Assembly (NCBI GenBank): GCA_038087015.1
Contig: JASBNA010000081.1
Span: forward strand, 62,001 to 126,000
Length of the DNA: 64,000 nucleotides
From: Cerrena zonata
Lineage: Eukaryota; Basidiomycota; Agaricomycetes; Polyporales; Cerrenaceae
Direction of reading: 5' to 3'
The notes below the pieces were generated by a model. That model was not told where the DNA came from. It saw nothing but the letters and a program-made list of their open reading frames with translations, and did not search any database. Positions within the stretch are counted from its first letter, which is position 1, and each line of letters begins with the position of its first letter. This document shows positions 1-13,000 of the stretch, one piece after another. A program made the position numbers and the translations under genes.

Positions 1-13
1 TGAAATAACTTAC

Positions 14-401
14 AACTCGACGATAAGAATGAAACGGGGGCGATCCGAATAGTTTCCACTTCGTCTTTCCATTAGATCCCTCGCGATATCGTAGGAGCTG
101 ATGATTATTGCAGGGGTCTGAAAGAGCTTCGCAAAGACAATGTCGCCTAAGGGATTTGCTGTGAATACTTTCCATCGTCATAAATCAGGAATCGCATACC
201 AAAGGTCTTCCCCCATTCCGCCAAGGTTCTCTCTTGGTATCTTTGAGGGAGGAGATGAACGCTTCCAATCAAGGGCAGCTTCACGGGCCCTGGCGGGTAG
301 GACATACTCTCGTTGGTGGCTTTCCACCATGAGTGCAATACGACAATCCCGACAAACGAGATCGTCCCTAGTAGGTAGCACCAATCTGTTGTTGTTGTCA
401 T
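14..401 (-). CDS. Cytochrome P450, N-terminal part, cut by the window edge
   Basis: This is the start of a microsomal cytochrome P450, a heme monooxygenase anchored in the ER membrane. The ATG at 401 is followed by a hydrophobic anchor (about residues 8-24), then the proline-rich hinge YPPGPVKLPLIGS and the HLLPQRYQE segment. An intron at 147-199 joins WGKTFG to DIVFAKLF in frame; the second exon ends at a GTAAGT donor at 13. Everything after about residue 110, including the I-helix, ExxR and heme-Cys regions, lies outside the window. The protein closely resembles the P450 at 45967-48209 (same GSVHLLPQ and VFAKLFQTP blocks and intron positions), so both belong to one family. The substrate cannot be inferred. 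Confidence 0.9.
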
Positions 402-2247
402 GGGTAGCTTGTATGAAGTCCAGGAGCCGGTAGAAGTAGAGAAGCAGAAGTTAACCTTGGAATGTCAGACGTTACCTTTATAGCCCGGAGAGTGATGTTT
501 TAGGTTCTACGGAGAAACGCCCCTGGGATCCTCGGGGACTAGCTGTCAGTCTGAACGAAAGGGGGCACAGATTATCAAAACCGACAGTGAAATATGGAGA
601 GGCCGCCCAGACATCGAACGATCAGCCTCGGGACCGGTTAGACAGTCATGGGCATTAGTATCCTTCGGATGGTGAAGAAGGCGAGCGCTTGCATTCAGGC
701 GTTTTCTTCTGGGATCTGTCGTACTGAAAACGTCCGGCAAGGGGAAAGATGCAGGCAGGCTAATCACAGACGACATATCATCTGACATAGGTGAAATCAG
801 ACTCGTGTTCATAACGGCAGTTATAACGTGGATACTGCGTTGCTTTAAGTTTGAGAGGTCTAGAAAGTTGAAATAGTTGAAATGGAACCTTCAATTGCCA
901 CAGTAGTGCTCCGAGGGACCTGTGACGTACAGCGAAGAGAACAATCAGAATTAACCCAATGGCGTAAAACGAATCGGCAATACACTTGTTCTGACTCTGT
1001 GATTGTTGGCGTAGAAAGAGCTTCTTGACTTCCTTGAGCGAAGGCTACTCCCGTGTCACGCTCCTGACATTTGCTAGTGGTGAATGGTAAGTTTTCATAA
1101 GGCATGAGAGTTCGGACCATCTTTTTTGTAATGGCAATTGAGGATTCGAGTTCAATGTATCCACTGTAAATATCAAAACGGTAGTAGCCAAGAGATAATA
1201 CCAACAGCCGGGATCCATGAAAGCCGGATATATTCTCCCATTTCATCCAGGGACTTCACATCTGTTACGGTGCAAATCCCAATTAAGAATGTCCGCAAAT
1301 TTCCATGCGATTTCGGCTTCCGTGAAAATGAATTGGACTAATACTGTGGGAAGATAGTCCAAGTGTGAGCACTTTTACTCAAGGGTAAACACCGGGGGAC
1401 GGATAAGAAACTCACTGTCTTCGCACGAAAATGCAAATCGTGAGCATCCGATGTTTAAAATAACGAATTCGATCTGTAACAATCGTTAGCGTATGAGAAG
1501 GGTATAGTGCCCATAGAAACGGCCCTCGTTCCAAGCTATCTCGATTGTGAGCTCGTATACAACCACACTACGTGGCACATCAGATAACCAACGGCAATGC
1601 GAAAGGTACTATCGAGTCTAGTGGGTTCGACGCGCCCCCATGTATAGAGCTGCAGCTCTGCAGGCACGAGATGATGTAAGGTCCACAGCTTCGTCAATCG
1701 TCATCGTGTAAAGAAAGTCGTTTGTAATCTAGATCCATATCCATATTGACAGAGCGGCTAGGGTCTATGACTGTCACCATAGTAGTTGCCAGTTACGAAA
1801 CAGAAAGTATCTTGTGAGTTGAGAGGGTTCCAACTTCCAAGCCAGTGTCGATTTCATGATGACGGGGCACATATTGAGAATGAGAAACTCAGAGACGCGG
1901 AGTTGGTAATGTAATCAATGATCATAAGATATAAATAAGACTTAATTTATATTTCTTATGTTTGCTTTTAGAATTAGTGATTATAGCAAGCTCGATTTCA
2001 TGATCCAACTCGAATATATATATATGGTATACGCCCAGTACTGTATGTAGCTGCACAAGAGCTCTATGGACTTATAGCACACCGCTACGATCCTTCACCC
2101 ACTCCTTGAATAAGTCTGATCATGACCATGACCGTCCTGTCTTCATGCGAAGCGGATTCATGTTTTTGTACGCGACACAGTGCGCAAGCGATTCTGATTG
2201 ACGTCATGAATACACAAAATAAAAGTAAAAGATAAGATATTCCCAAG
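402..2247. other. Intergenic stretch without a supported gene
   Basis: About 1.8 kb between the P450 start and the 3' end of the DUF2461 gene. Open frames of 88 and 128 codons occur on the minus strand (546-812, 860-1246), but they show no family motif and no splice partners. Around 1930-2030 the DNA is AT-rich with a short TA run. It presumably holds the P450 promoter and the DUF2461 3' UTR. Confidence 0.6.
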
Positions 2248-4291
2248 TCAAGGTTCATCGTCTTCTCCATCTTCGTCTTCGTCTTCATCACCACCTTCAT
2301 CCTCATCTTCAGCGTCCCCATCATCCTCATCTTCGTTAGAAATAGTCATCAAATCATTAAGACTAAAAACATGGATCATCAGACGTCGTGCAACTTTATC
2401 GAAGTATACTGAAACTGACCAATGCACAAATGGGCGAACAATACTCGCAATCCTAGCCACCTCCTCCTTAAAGTCCTCTTGTAAAACCTCTTCATCTTTG
2501 AAGCTAGTTTTGACAATATTCAATTCAAACCAACTGAATGGCGACACTAACATGAAAACTTACTAGTGCACTACCGCAAACGATCGGCACTTCAGTAAAT
2601 CAATGTCTCTGAAAGCGAAAACAAGCGGATTAAGGAGGGAGGGTAAGTACTCATAAGACGGCTTATACGTACTTATGATTCTTATCGAAACCTTTAGGTG
2701 ACACCTTCAACTCATCGTCCATCCCAAAGATATTTTGTCGTTCATTCTTGGGATGGCGTTTGGCTTCACCGAAGAGTTCCACAAATGCAGGGGCGGAGAT
2801 GACATTACGGAGCCGTCTGGAAGAACGGACAATATTATTCCTATAATCAAAATGAGGAGGTTAGTAACAAAACGGAGAAGGGACTGGGATTACCAACCTG
2901 ATCATAGCAATTTCGTTTTTGCCAGGTTGCCAACTTCCGGCCGCTAGCAAGCTCTGGCCACCGGGCTTGACTAAGTGAATTTTTATGAATTCCTGCGTGA
3001 TAGTATGGGCATAGGAAGGACGTACTGCAACTAGATGATCCAGTATGATCATCATCAGTTAGACGACTTCATTGAGATACTCAACGAGACATACACATGG
3101 TCTAGTTGCAAAATCAGCAGGGCCATAGGTCTGTATTGTGGAGTGTACTTACATCCAGCAAAGATCCCCTTGCGCCCACTTCTTGAGAAACTGGCGGAAA
3201 ATCCAGTCTTATATGGAGTCTTGTCGTTACTAAAGCGGACCTATATGTAAGCATATAGTGTTAGTTCGTCTACGGAGTACGGGAAATACAAGATAACGAT
3301 AACCTACGTCACGATAGATTCGGTGTGAAACATCTTTCGCGGGCAGAGGCGGGACCTGAGGGTCAACTTCCGATAGGAGAGTGGTAAACTCTTCAATGAA
3401 GTCTTTCCACTCTTTCTCTGCAAGTCGGAAGACGGGTTCTAAGAGGTTTACAGTGTTAAGGAAGGTAATTTGGGATAAAGAACGAGCTGTGTACCGTGAA
3501 GTTTGAACCTTAAACACTGAATTAGACCTGGTCTTTGGAAATGTGGAACAAGATTGTAAACGCACCATTCACGATCATTACATTCGGGTTTCTTCAACTC
3601 TGTCAGGAAGTCGAGCGTGTTCTGGGATATCTGCCCTGGTGGGACTGTAGAAATATTACCAGCATTATCGTTTGATACCTTCAGACCGTAGGAAATACGT
3701 ACCTCGTCCTGTTGTAGGAGCTTGAACGACACGCCCAACAATTTCCTGACCCTCATCAAGGTCCGGGTCTTCCTCGTCTTCACCTTCACTCTCGTCGCCT
3801 AATTCATATTCGTCCAACTTGTTTATTCTCTTCTTCTTTGGCGACTTCTTTCCAGGGGATGTCTTCGCCTTCTTCGCAGGTGTTGACTTGGCAGAGCCCG
3901 CCTCGGAGCTTCGTTTGCGTTTCTTTGGCTTCGTGGGTGAGGCAGATGGTGACTTTGGGCGAATATCCTCGAGCTCTTCGTCGAGATTGTCACTGTGTAG
4001 TGAAGCTGTATCATCTTCATCTTTCTCTGAAAATTCGTAGGATTCGCTGCCGTGTGCAAAGACAGACTCTGGCTGCTCCTCTGAATCAGAAGATGATTCG
4101 TCTGATAACGTAGAGGGGGATTTTGAGGACACAGAGGGGGAAGGTGCTTTGCGCTTCGCGATAGCCTTTTTCTTTGGAGCTGCCTTGCTTGCAGGTGCTG
4201 GCTTTGCAGCTTTACGCTGACTCTGTTTCTTGTCAACCGGCGTTTTCTTGGGCGTGGTAGGTTCGGATTTAGCTTTGGTTTTGGGTGGCAT
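2248..4291 (-). CDS. DUF2461 / TIGR02453 family protein with basic N-terminal tail
   Basis: The ATG at 4291 opens a first exon that encodes about 190 residues rich in Lys, Ser, Pro and acidic runs (MPPKTKAKSEPTTPKKTP...), typical of a nuclear tail. The DUF2461 domain follows across several short exons: QISQNTLDFLTELKKPECNDREWF, LAEKEWKDFIEEF, then RFSNDKTPYKTGFSASFS after an intron, KPGGQSLLAAGSW, RSSRRLRNVISAPAFVELFGEA, and EDFKEEVARIASIVRPFVH near the end. Introns such as 3645-3702 join in phase. The C-terminus is a long Asp/Glu run (2251-2330). DUF2461 proteins are widespread in fungi and bacteria, but their biochemical role is not settled. The gene is divergent from the short gene at 4397. 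Confidence 0.9.
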
Positions 4292-4396
4292 TTTTGTGAA
4301 GAGTAGAAATGAACAATAATGCAAGATGTCGATGGAATTCAAGCCAGGCAAGAAATGTAGAGTACTTGGTTGAGCACTGTGAGTACTTCTAATGTT

Positions 4397-4759
4397 ATGT
4401 CGGAATCCCGAGAGTACTTGCGACTCATTTGTCAGTCGCGTCGCGTCGCGCTCCCGGTCCGGACGCGCCGCATCTCATGAGTTCAGCAGTCAATATTACC
4501 ATCCACCAGCTCCGAGTCGATCTTCTTTTCAGACATACATATTATTGAAACTCAGTCAAAGTTCCTTACCGATGACGAGATCGCCGAGCTGGCCAAAACG
4601 ATGCGCGTTGCGGATCCTACCAAGGACGACGGTGGATTTGGTTCCGTCGCCAAAATGGACGTTCTCATTTGGCTGCGCTTGATGAATGTCAGAGGCTTAG
4701 ATCCCAGAGCCTCTATTACGGAAGCTGAAGCCATCGAGAAGTTGAAACTCGCACTCTGA
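4397..4759 (+). CDS. Short hypothetical protein (about 87 aa)
   Basis: A well-formed frame from about 4534 to the stop at 4757-4759 encodes KFLTDDEIAELAKTMRV and then ITEAEAIEKLKLAL, a mostly helical acidic peptide. The frame has an in-frame stop at 4478, so an upstream exon is needed. An ATG at 4397 with a GTCAGT donor near 4430 and the TTTTCAG acceptor ending at 4533 joins in phase, and is proposed here as the best model. I do not recognise the family. It sits head to head with the DUF2461 gene, about 105 bp between start codons, so the two may share a promoter. The frame is convincing; the first exon is less certain. Confidence 0.45.
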
Positions 4760-4994
4760 GATTCGCAAAGGTATGTTTTTTGTGTGCGACCAGTCTGGTG
4801 GGTGTTTATCACGCGTTAGGTTGGATTATTTGCCACCGGATTCCACACTTTCTGGATCGTCCGGGGGGCTCAGGACTTCCAACTTCAAATCTTGGGATGG
4901 GTAGGAAAAGGCGCACCCCGAGATCAGGGGTCATGGCACAGGAACATGACAAATCGACGGATTAACGAGGCAAAGCGATGCAGTTTTTTCCCTG

Positions 4995-6388
4995 ATGTTG
5001 AGGCCTACTAACATCACGACCATCAAGCTCATGGATTTGATTCGAATATGTCAAGAGACTGCGTCAGGTCGTGGATACTGATAGTCCCTTGGAAGAGTTA
5101 CTAATCATCAATATTAATTTTTGTAGGTCCTTTGGTTCCGATGACGCAAACTCCGACGTTCTCTCTAGTCATTGTTCGTACTCGTACATGGACGGACGTC
5201 CTGAGGCAAGTAGTGGAAATAACCTGGCTGTAATTTCTAATCCGTGATTCGTTAGGGAGGATCACAGTTGGTAGGGCACCTCCAGGACAGGTTAGCCAAG
5301 TCGATGCCCGAAAATATTACAATGAAAAAAGTCCGTGAAAGGCTTCAATGGCATCTCGCGACTGGCGAGGAGGTGGCAGCCCCGCATCTCGAGATGCTTG
5401 TCCGCATTTTATCTTTCAATGCCGATTTGGTTGATATGGGATATGCGGATGAAATGTAGTCCCATTGGAATGGGATTGCTGAAGACGTTCAGAAGCAATC
5501 GAGGATAAGCTTCTTTGTTCCGTGTTTGCGGCTCATATTGAATTGTCATCAAGCATTACTCGTTATACAGTACGGCTTTAGACTGACTCGTGTTCCAGGA
5601 CTCTAGACCAGACAGAGGCCGGTGTCACTCCCAATCCAGAAAGAAACTGCGCGACGTGTGGAAGATCCACTAAAAGCAAGTTGATGTGCGGCTCGTGAGT
5701 AGCAGTAGCGCTGTCACGCCTCAGATGTTAACACAACCTCACCTGGTCATTTAGGTGCACGTCAGTGGTAAGCAAGAAATTCTTCTACTCCCTGTTAACC
5801 TTAAGTAAATCCCCTCTGTAGTACTGCTGCAACCCCGCATGCAACAAAGAAAACTGGCCCGAACATAAATCAATCTGCAAATTCTCCAAGAGTTTATTCC
5901 AAAACCCATCTACAAACCTCAAGGCAGAAAGCTTATATGTCCCTACCCGGACCTTCGCCGATTTCGTTGTTGAAAACGGATTTTACGTCGAACAAGAAAT
6001 CGTCAAGGTGTCGGGCCTCGCGCCAATTGGCGATTGTCCCCCGAACGAATACGGAAACGAACGCTTCATCCTCGAAGCCTCTCGACCACTCGATTATATG
6101 GTAGATGGAATGACGAAGGGACTGACAATATTGATGTTTGATCGACGCAGGAGTATGCAGCTGAGGACAGGCCCTGAAGATGTCATATTCGCAGAGAAGA
6201 TGAAGCTTGCGGCCCTAACTCCGTTTGATGTCCGAGGACATCAGAAACTTGTCAACCTCATGAAAGAGAAAAGTCTTTATGGTCAGGTTCTCTATCTTTG
6301 GGCGAAGAGAATTGGCGACTGCGTCGAGATTGAGTTTGCCTCGTCTTCTCTACCGTCTGTTCAAGATTCTGATCAGACCTTTTTGTAG
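4995..6388 (+). CDS. MYND-type zinc finger protein
   Basis: The clearest part is a MYND finger split over three exons. CATCG and CGSC come before an intron at about 5696-5754, a mini-exon gives CTSV, and YCCNPACNKENWPEHKSIC follows. Together they supply the C-x2-C, C-x2-C, C-x3-C, H-x3-C ligands. A C-terminal exon (5821-6388) encodes a conserved-looking region of about 190 residues (ADFVVENGFYVEQEIVKVS, PLDYMVDGMTKGL). Upstream, exons encoding GGSQLVGHLQDRLAKSMPEN and HLEMLVRILSFNADLVDMG join in frame through an intron at 5457-5600. An ATG at 4995 is the likeliest start. MYND fingers bind proline-rich peptides; a specific role cannot be given. The 5' exons are less secure than the finger. Confidence 0.72.
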
Positions 6389-7035
6389 TCTCGAGGACTT
6401 GCCGGGTCAAAACGTCGACTTCTGAGGGCGAAAGAAGTACCTGTACAATAATGCTTTGTTATCCCACCCCTCCATTGTCTGCGCCACAGTATGTTCGGTT
6501 CCATTCCATCAAGGTCTGAGCATATTGTAATATAGACGTATAGTATTAGCTACCAGGGTATGACAGTGCTTGAAATTGCCAAACTCTAGTTGGCCGATGT
6601 ACAATTATGATGCCGTGCCCCAAGCTTCAAGCTATGAGCATAGAACGGCGCTTTGCATGGGTCTATAAACATATAGTATTTCCCCCCATCCGTCACTGTC
6701 GATGTTCGTACGAACCTGGTTACATTACTGGTGGATGTATTTAATTCAAGCGTCCAGAGGGGGGGAGAAAGAGCTTCTTTAACTATTCAGATTCGGTCTT
6801 GATTGCTTGAGCAACTATCGACCCGGAGCGACTGTCATCCAACCGCCTTATTTACGGAGACTAGGACGATTGGAGACAAAAAGTGCGCGTTCACGGAATT
6901 ATGCAAAGTGCTGTACTTTGTACACTTGGAATTCAGCGGTACTGATAAAATATAAATTGTCGGATACAACGAACTTTCAGGACATTTTAGATGCTATCGA
7001 TGTGCGCGTCCTAACAACATGTCAGACAAATCTCT
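6389..7035. other. Convergent intergenic stretch
   Basis: About 650 bp between the stops of the MYND gene (+) and the ZNFX1-type helicase gene (-). I see no open frame with coding character. It should contain both 3' UTRs and terminators. Confidence 0.6.
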
Positions 7036-10000
7036 TTAAGCACCCCGTCCCCATGGCCATGGCGCGTCCAAACCTCCCTGCCGTCTAGCGATCTGCTCAA
7101 ACTCCGTAGCACGCGTATTGGAAGAGTGCAACTGATGATTACTCCCTCCAATCGGTGCATGACATTCTGGACATCTTGCTGCCTGCATGGCTCCACCACA
7201 CTATGAAAATGATTTCAGTATTAGACAGCAGCTTATCAGTGGCGACAAAAGCTTACCTCCGTGATCACGAATGTATGCCCATTCTCACAGTTGTAGAAGT
7301 GACCACGATGTGCTAAAATAGTATGAGTAAAATTGTCTTGAACAGCGTATACGGAATTGGCTTACTAAACTCTGCACCGAATGCCTTCACAATGTCTTCT
7401 CGTTCTTGAAGTGATAATGGGATATAGACACCATCCTTCAACATGAATTGTTCAACATCATCGCAAGCTTTGTACCATTGTTCCACCTTCTTCGCACAGT
7501 TGTCATCGAACCAAAGATATTCTTCCCTTAACTCGCCCATAGTCTTCACAGGTCTATTTTGGATGTAGACATGTTTCGTGAAATTGAGGCTGTTACGCAA
7601 TTCTTTTTTCTTCTCTCGTACAGCGAGCACCAACTGGTTACGATTCTCTCGAGTTAGTTGACCCGACCGGAAATAGTCATTTCTCTTGCAAATCAACGCG
7701 AACCTGGTCTTCTCGAAATCAGCCCGCATTCCGTATAACGAAGAACGAGCGGCTTGGCGAGTGGCGGAAGAACGCTTGGTGATAAGATAGGCTTTTCTCG
7801 AATCGTCGACACACGACTGGAGAAGGAAATTGTTGAACGAGCACCATAATTCGCGGTGTTTGATGACAGCATCATCGTCTGAGATCAATGGCAGTCCCTC
7901 AATTCGACTGAAGGCAATCTCCGATAGCGAGAATCGTAATTCGAGTGAAACGAAAAATGCTTCTGTCTGGAACCTCGTATCGGCTTTGTAGGGTGGTTGT
8001 CCAATCCCCAGGTTCACTTTATCCATCGCTCGCTGTTCCGGAGTATCCGAAACGGATGCTGGGTCACTTTGCAGCCTCAGTATCTCCATTCGGTACAGCG
8101 TGGCTAACGCAGCCTCGTAGGCTCTAACGTGAGCTCCACGAGTTCTAGCAACCTTGACCACGTCTCGATATATCTGCAGAATATCCTTTGTGAGCGTGCA
8201 CCAACCTTGAGCTTCTTCCATAGCGAACCCATGGATAGCCTTCATACTATGCGTCTGTAGAAGGTCGTAGGGGAGAGGCTCATTCTCTCGAACTCTCGAC
8301 ATCCTGTCTCTCACCCCTGAAGCTATTTCAAGATCTGCGGGAAGTTGTTTGGCAGCCGTCTGCATGGCGGGGATATTATTCGTGCATTCTGCCATCGCAG
8401 GTTCGAGATTGTTCAAAGAAAGAGACATCGAAGCCGCGACGTTCTGTTCCAAAATATCCAGCGTCGCACGCTTAGTGATTCTCCCATACCGCAGAGCATC
8501 AATGGATCCTCGGCATTGTGGACAGACTGGTGGTGTCTGGTATTTGATAGGTGGTGCCTTCAAATCCAAGAATCGACCCATGGGGTCCACTTCGTAGTAC
8601 TCGTTCATCCCACAGTGACCATCAAGTGTCTCCACAGTGTAGATGTGACCGCAATCTAAAGTGATGAGTCGATCCGATACGTCTTCTGATGCAAGATCGA
8701 TTTCAGAGAGTCGGCGCTGCATGATGACGTCTACAATGTCCTCCTTGCGATCGTCTGGTAGGCACAACACACAATGTTGTTTGGAACATGGCTCACCACA
8801 AACTGAAGAAACAGTTAGTAAGTTTAATCGATCGATGGACTAGAAACTACTTACTAGAAGGACATGGATGTCCACAAGGGAGTACCTTTCTGCAAGGTTC
8901 GTCACAAGGTAGTCGGGCGCAGATCTGGAAAGGTGATGAATTTTTCGAGACTGATAGGGTGTAAGTGCTCATTCTTACCGAACCACACAATACTGGGCAT
9001 TCCTTGTGAGTACATCTCCATGGACATGGTTCCATGCAAGGCGCACAGGGGTCGGAGCAGGGTTTAGGACATGAATGATGGATGCACCGTTGACGACACT
9101 TCTCCCCGCATGACGGATTACAGGTTACTTCACCGGAATGACAGGATAGGCCACAAAGGTGTTGACACTTCAGGACTCTTTCGCATGGATGCGAAACATG
9201 GATCGTTCGAGCTGTAGGTTGAGTTGGCCGAATTCCCATAGGCAATGTAGTCGACAGACAGGACGAGCATGTAGATTTACATGGCTTGCCACAGCATTGA
9301 AGGGTCCCTTGGCAAGGTGCGTTGCAAGCAAATTTCGTAGGATCCTGGCCGCATGACATGGACGTTGCATGTTCGCAATATGGAAGTTTTTTTGACACTT
9401 TCTTGGAGCAGAAGACATTACCCAGATCCTCCAACATGTAACTAATATTACACAATTTAGAGTAGGATTTAACCGCAGTGATAAATACGCTTACCAAGGA
9501 ACCTTCGTTGCGTTATGTCCACATGGGAGCGAAACGTTGTAAATAGGGAATTCACACAATCCGCAATCTTCGGAACATGACTTGGAACATGGGTGACGAC
9601 GAGGGCAAGGGGTTCGGTTGCATGGCATGCTACATTTCATACTGCGATGATTATCGAGATCTAAGTGGCACTATGAGAGGTAACCGTGAGCATTGGATAT
9701 TTCTTCTATGCTCGTATACGTACACAGCTAGGGCAACTATGCCCACATGGCAGACGTGCATCACAAGGAAGGAGACATCCACCTCCAGGGGAAAACCGTT
9801 GTAATTCCCCAGGTTTAGAGATATTCTGTGTCTGATCAGGATGTCGTGAACAAATAATAGGCAGGCCAGTCCCAATTTGCTCCCGTTTCTCGAGTTCGTC
9901 GACAATAGTGGACCACGTATCGTTCCTTCGAAGGTTGGAAGCATTCCCAAGAATATATAAACCATGTTTGGCGCGCGAGAGTGCGACGTTGATACGGTTG

Positions 10001-13000
10001 GAGCTCTATGACGTGGATTAGATAAAGTAATAGTGACGGGAATACCTTGCGCACATACTTTCAAAAAGCCTATGGATCCTGATCCTGTTTCAAAAGCTCC
10101 TGTGTTGCGTACGAGCGACACAATAACGATCTTAGCCTCCTGGCCCTGAAAAATATCGACTGTACCAAGCCGAATCTGACGCATTACATGTGGATGAGAG
10201 AAACGCTATGATTTGGAGGAATGGATACGCACATGCTTTGCGACAACCACTTGCTCAAATTCAGAATCATCGGCGAGTCCTTGTCGTGTTAGTTCAGCTT
10301 CGTCTCTTTCATCGACAGCAACAGCAATTTTCAAGTCTCGCAAAGCGGCTCGAACCTTCTGCAACTGCCCAAGATATGCACAAAGCACGGCAATATCCCC
10401 AGGTTCACTGTAGCGACCCTGACGCAAGAAATACATAACAAGATCACGAACCATCTCAACCTTGAAAAAGGCATCAGCAATATATTCATTACTGCTTCAA
10501 TCAGACAACCACTGACCTCAAACGTATTAAACTTTGATACTCCATCTTCAGATCCATTCTCTTTGTTTGTGTGTGTGAAGAAGAATACATTCTTCCGCAT
10601 GCCCGAGACGTGTGGATATCTTTCGACGACCTCATTGTCGATGAGGCTGGGGTAGAGAATGGTTCTGCGCCAAAGATTCAGGGAGCAATTTAAAAAAGTG
10701 ATCGAGTAACTGACCGAATGAAATGTGAGATCTCAGGACGCATCCTGCGCTGTACATTGATTTGAGACATCGGGAATCCGGAATCTGCCAGTCTCTCCAT
10801 CAGTGAGCGGTCAAACTTAAACAATGATCGGCCCCTTTCGCTTTCCATGGACAGAGCTAACAATAATATCAGCTTAAGTTTATTTTTACAGCGATATATC
10901 TACCCACCAAAATTCGCGAGGTTAGGTCTAAGCTGTTGAGGATCACCAATACATATAACATGGTGGACTACACAATGGATGGTTTCATTTTCCCATTCGC
11001 GAGGATATATGCAACATACCTGATGGTACTAGGTTCGTTAAAATATGCGCCTCGAGCACTTGTCCGGCTTCTTCTACCATGAGGACCTTCGGAGAGACGG
11101 TCTATACAGCGGTGAATTCATGTCAAAAGATGTCAGAGTAGATTTTGACTCACAGAGAGGAGAGACGTTATCTTCGCAGCACCTGTTGTCAGAAGAAATG
11201 TGATTAAATGCAATGGTAAAGGAACGAGATAAAAGAAGATAGACCTGTTGTCGTGCACCCGATAAGATCTGTCTGACTCAGAAGTCTTCGACGCAACTAG
11301 CACGAAAACAATGTCAGGTCGAGAATGTAAGGGAAAGCTATTCGTCATATTTACCTCGTCTTTGATGTCGTTGTACTCATCACAAGCCGCCTTGTATCGT
11401 TCCCGTAGCGATTCATATCGATGCATATGGGAGTCATACGCCATTTGACGAGTACCTCGTTCCCATATTGCGCTAAGCTTTGTTCGCTCTTGCAATGAGA
11501 ATGACCATACGGTCCACGTAGTTTCCAACACTTTGATGTCACGATCGGTAGACGGTAGTGGGGGGAGCGACGAAAAACCGAGACCATTGAAAAATGAAAT
11601 AACCTCTTGCGCAATTCCGGGAGTCGTATTTTCTGTCTTCTTGCCCTTGCCTTTTGTAGACGGAGACGGGGGTCGAATGAAGGCAAGATCGCGACCAGAC
11701 TTCCAGAATCCATAGAGAGTACCAGAGAACGCATCGACTACCTTCTTCCCTTTCTTCCCTACGTTAATCCACTCTCCTTTCGCGCTGCCTTCCGCTTGTG
11801 TCCGCTCAAATAGCTCCGAGATCCAGAAAGGAGGCTGGGAGATCGAGGTCGCTTGTTCAGGATGCTGGATTTCAATAAAGTTTTTTATCTGGGACCAGGT
11901 GAGGGTAGGAAGTTGGATATCCTCCATCACTTCCGTGATTTCTTCTTCTATTCTTTTCATGGCTCCGTATTGCTTACGCGCAGACTGGCTAAGACTGGCC
12001 GAATTTTCCTCCCGTTCCAGCTTGTTAAGGGTATATTCCGAGATACGTTCGTCCGACGAACGAGATCCAATCCGAACCAGTCTATTTGTAATGTTGGCAT
12101 CCAGGATCGACGTCAGCATGTGATCAAGCGCATGATTGGTGAAAGCAATTAGAACTAGAGAACTTATCATGAGATAGTGAATATGTCAAGACAATTATTA
12201 CCTACCGATAGGTTTGATCCCACTTGAGAACAATACACGTAGGATCTCCTTGGCAGTGAAGCTCTACAAGATGACGGTGTGAACATGAGGCGCTCTGAGA
12301 CAGTAATATTATTCCTACCTTTCCGGTCCCAGGAGGGCTTGAATAACGTGGATATGAGATATGCGCGGACTACAGAGAAACGACACATGCTTACCCTTGT
12401 ATCAAAGAGATTTCTCGTGTGAGCGAATCAACCACTGCATCTACCTGGCTTGGATCAAGTTGACTCGAAAGTGACAAATGACGTCGTGAGTTGATGACAG
12501 AGGCTGGTTGCATGACATTCAGAGCGGGAATGCGTTGGCCAGGCTTTGCAAGACACTGAAGGTTGAATTGAAATCCAGGAGCTTTAGCATACTTGGGGGG
12601 ATCGACAGCAATCCCGTGAAGATCGCCGCAGTGAGAAATATAGCGAGAGAAAGGTATCTCTGTTGGTTCGATTGTCTGCATGCGCCGCAAGAAGGGGCGA
12701 ATCGATTCATACATGACGCCGTTGTCGAGAAGAAATGCAAAAGTGGTTTTGCCATCCGCGAGTTTGACATTTCGTAAAGCCATGAATTCAACCTCGGCAT
12801 CGAAGAACGATACTTTGATAGTAACCCTGTCCTTGGAATGCTTTGCAGACTCGGCGACATCATTTCCGTAGGATGCAACTTCTCCTAGGAGAACTCGGGG
12901 AGATCCTCGAGTGACGACTACAAGCGCAATTAAACTTCCAGACTGAAGCTTTTTCGAATGTTTCCAGTACTCTTGACGGCGTTTAGAATCGGCATCCCTC

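Noticed and set aside
860..1246. 128-codon frame on the minus strand near the P450
   Set aside because: No motif, no splice signals that extend it and no coding-like composition; probably chance.
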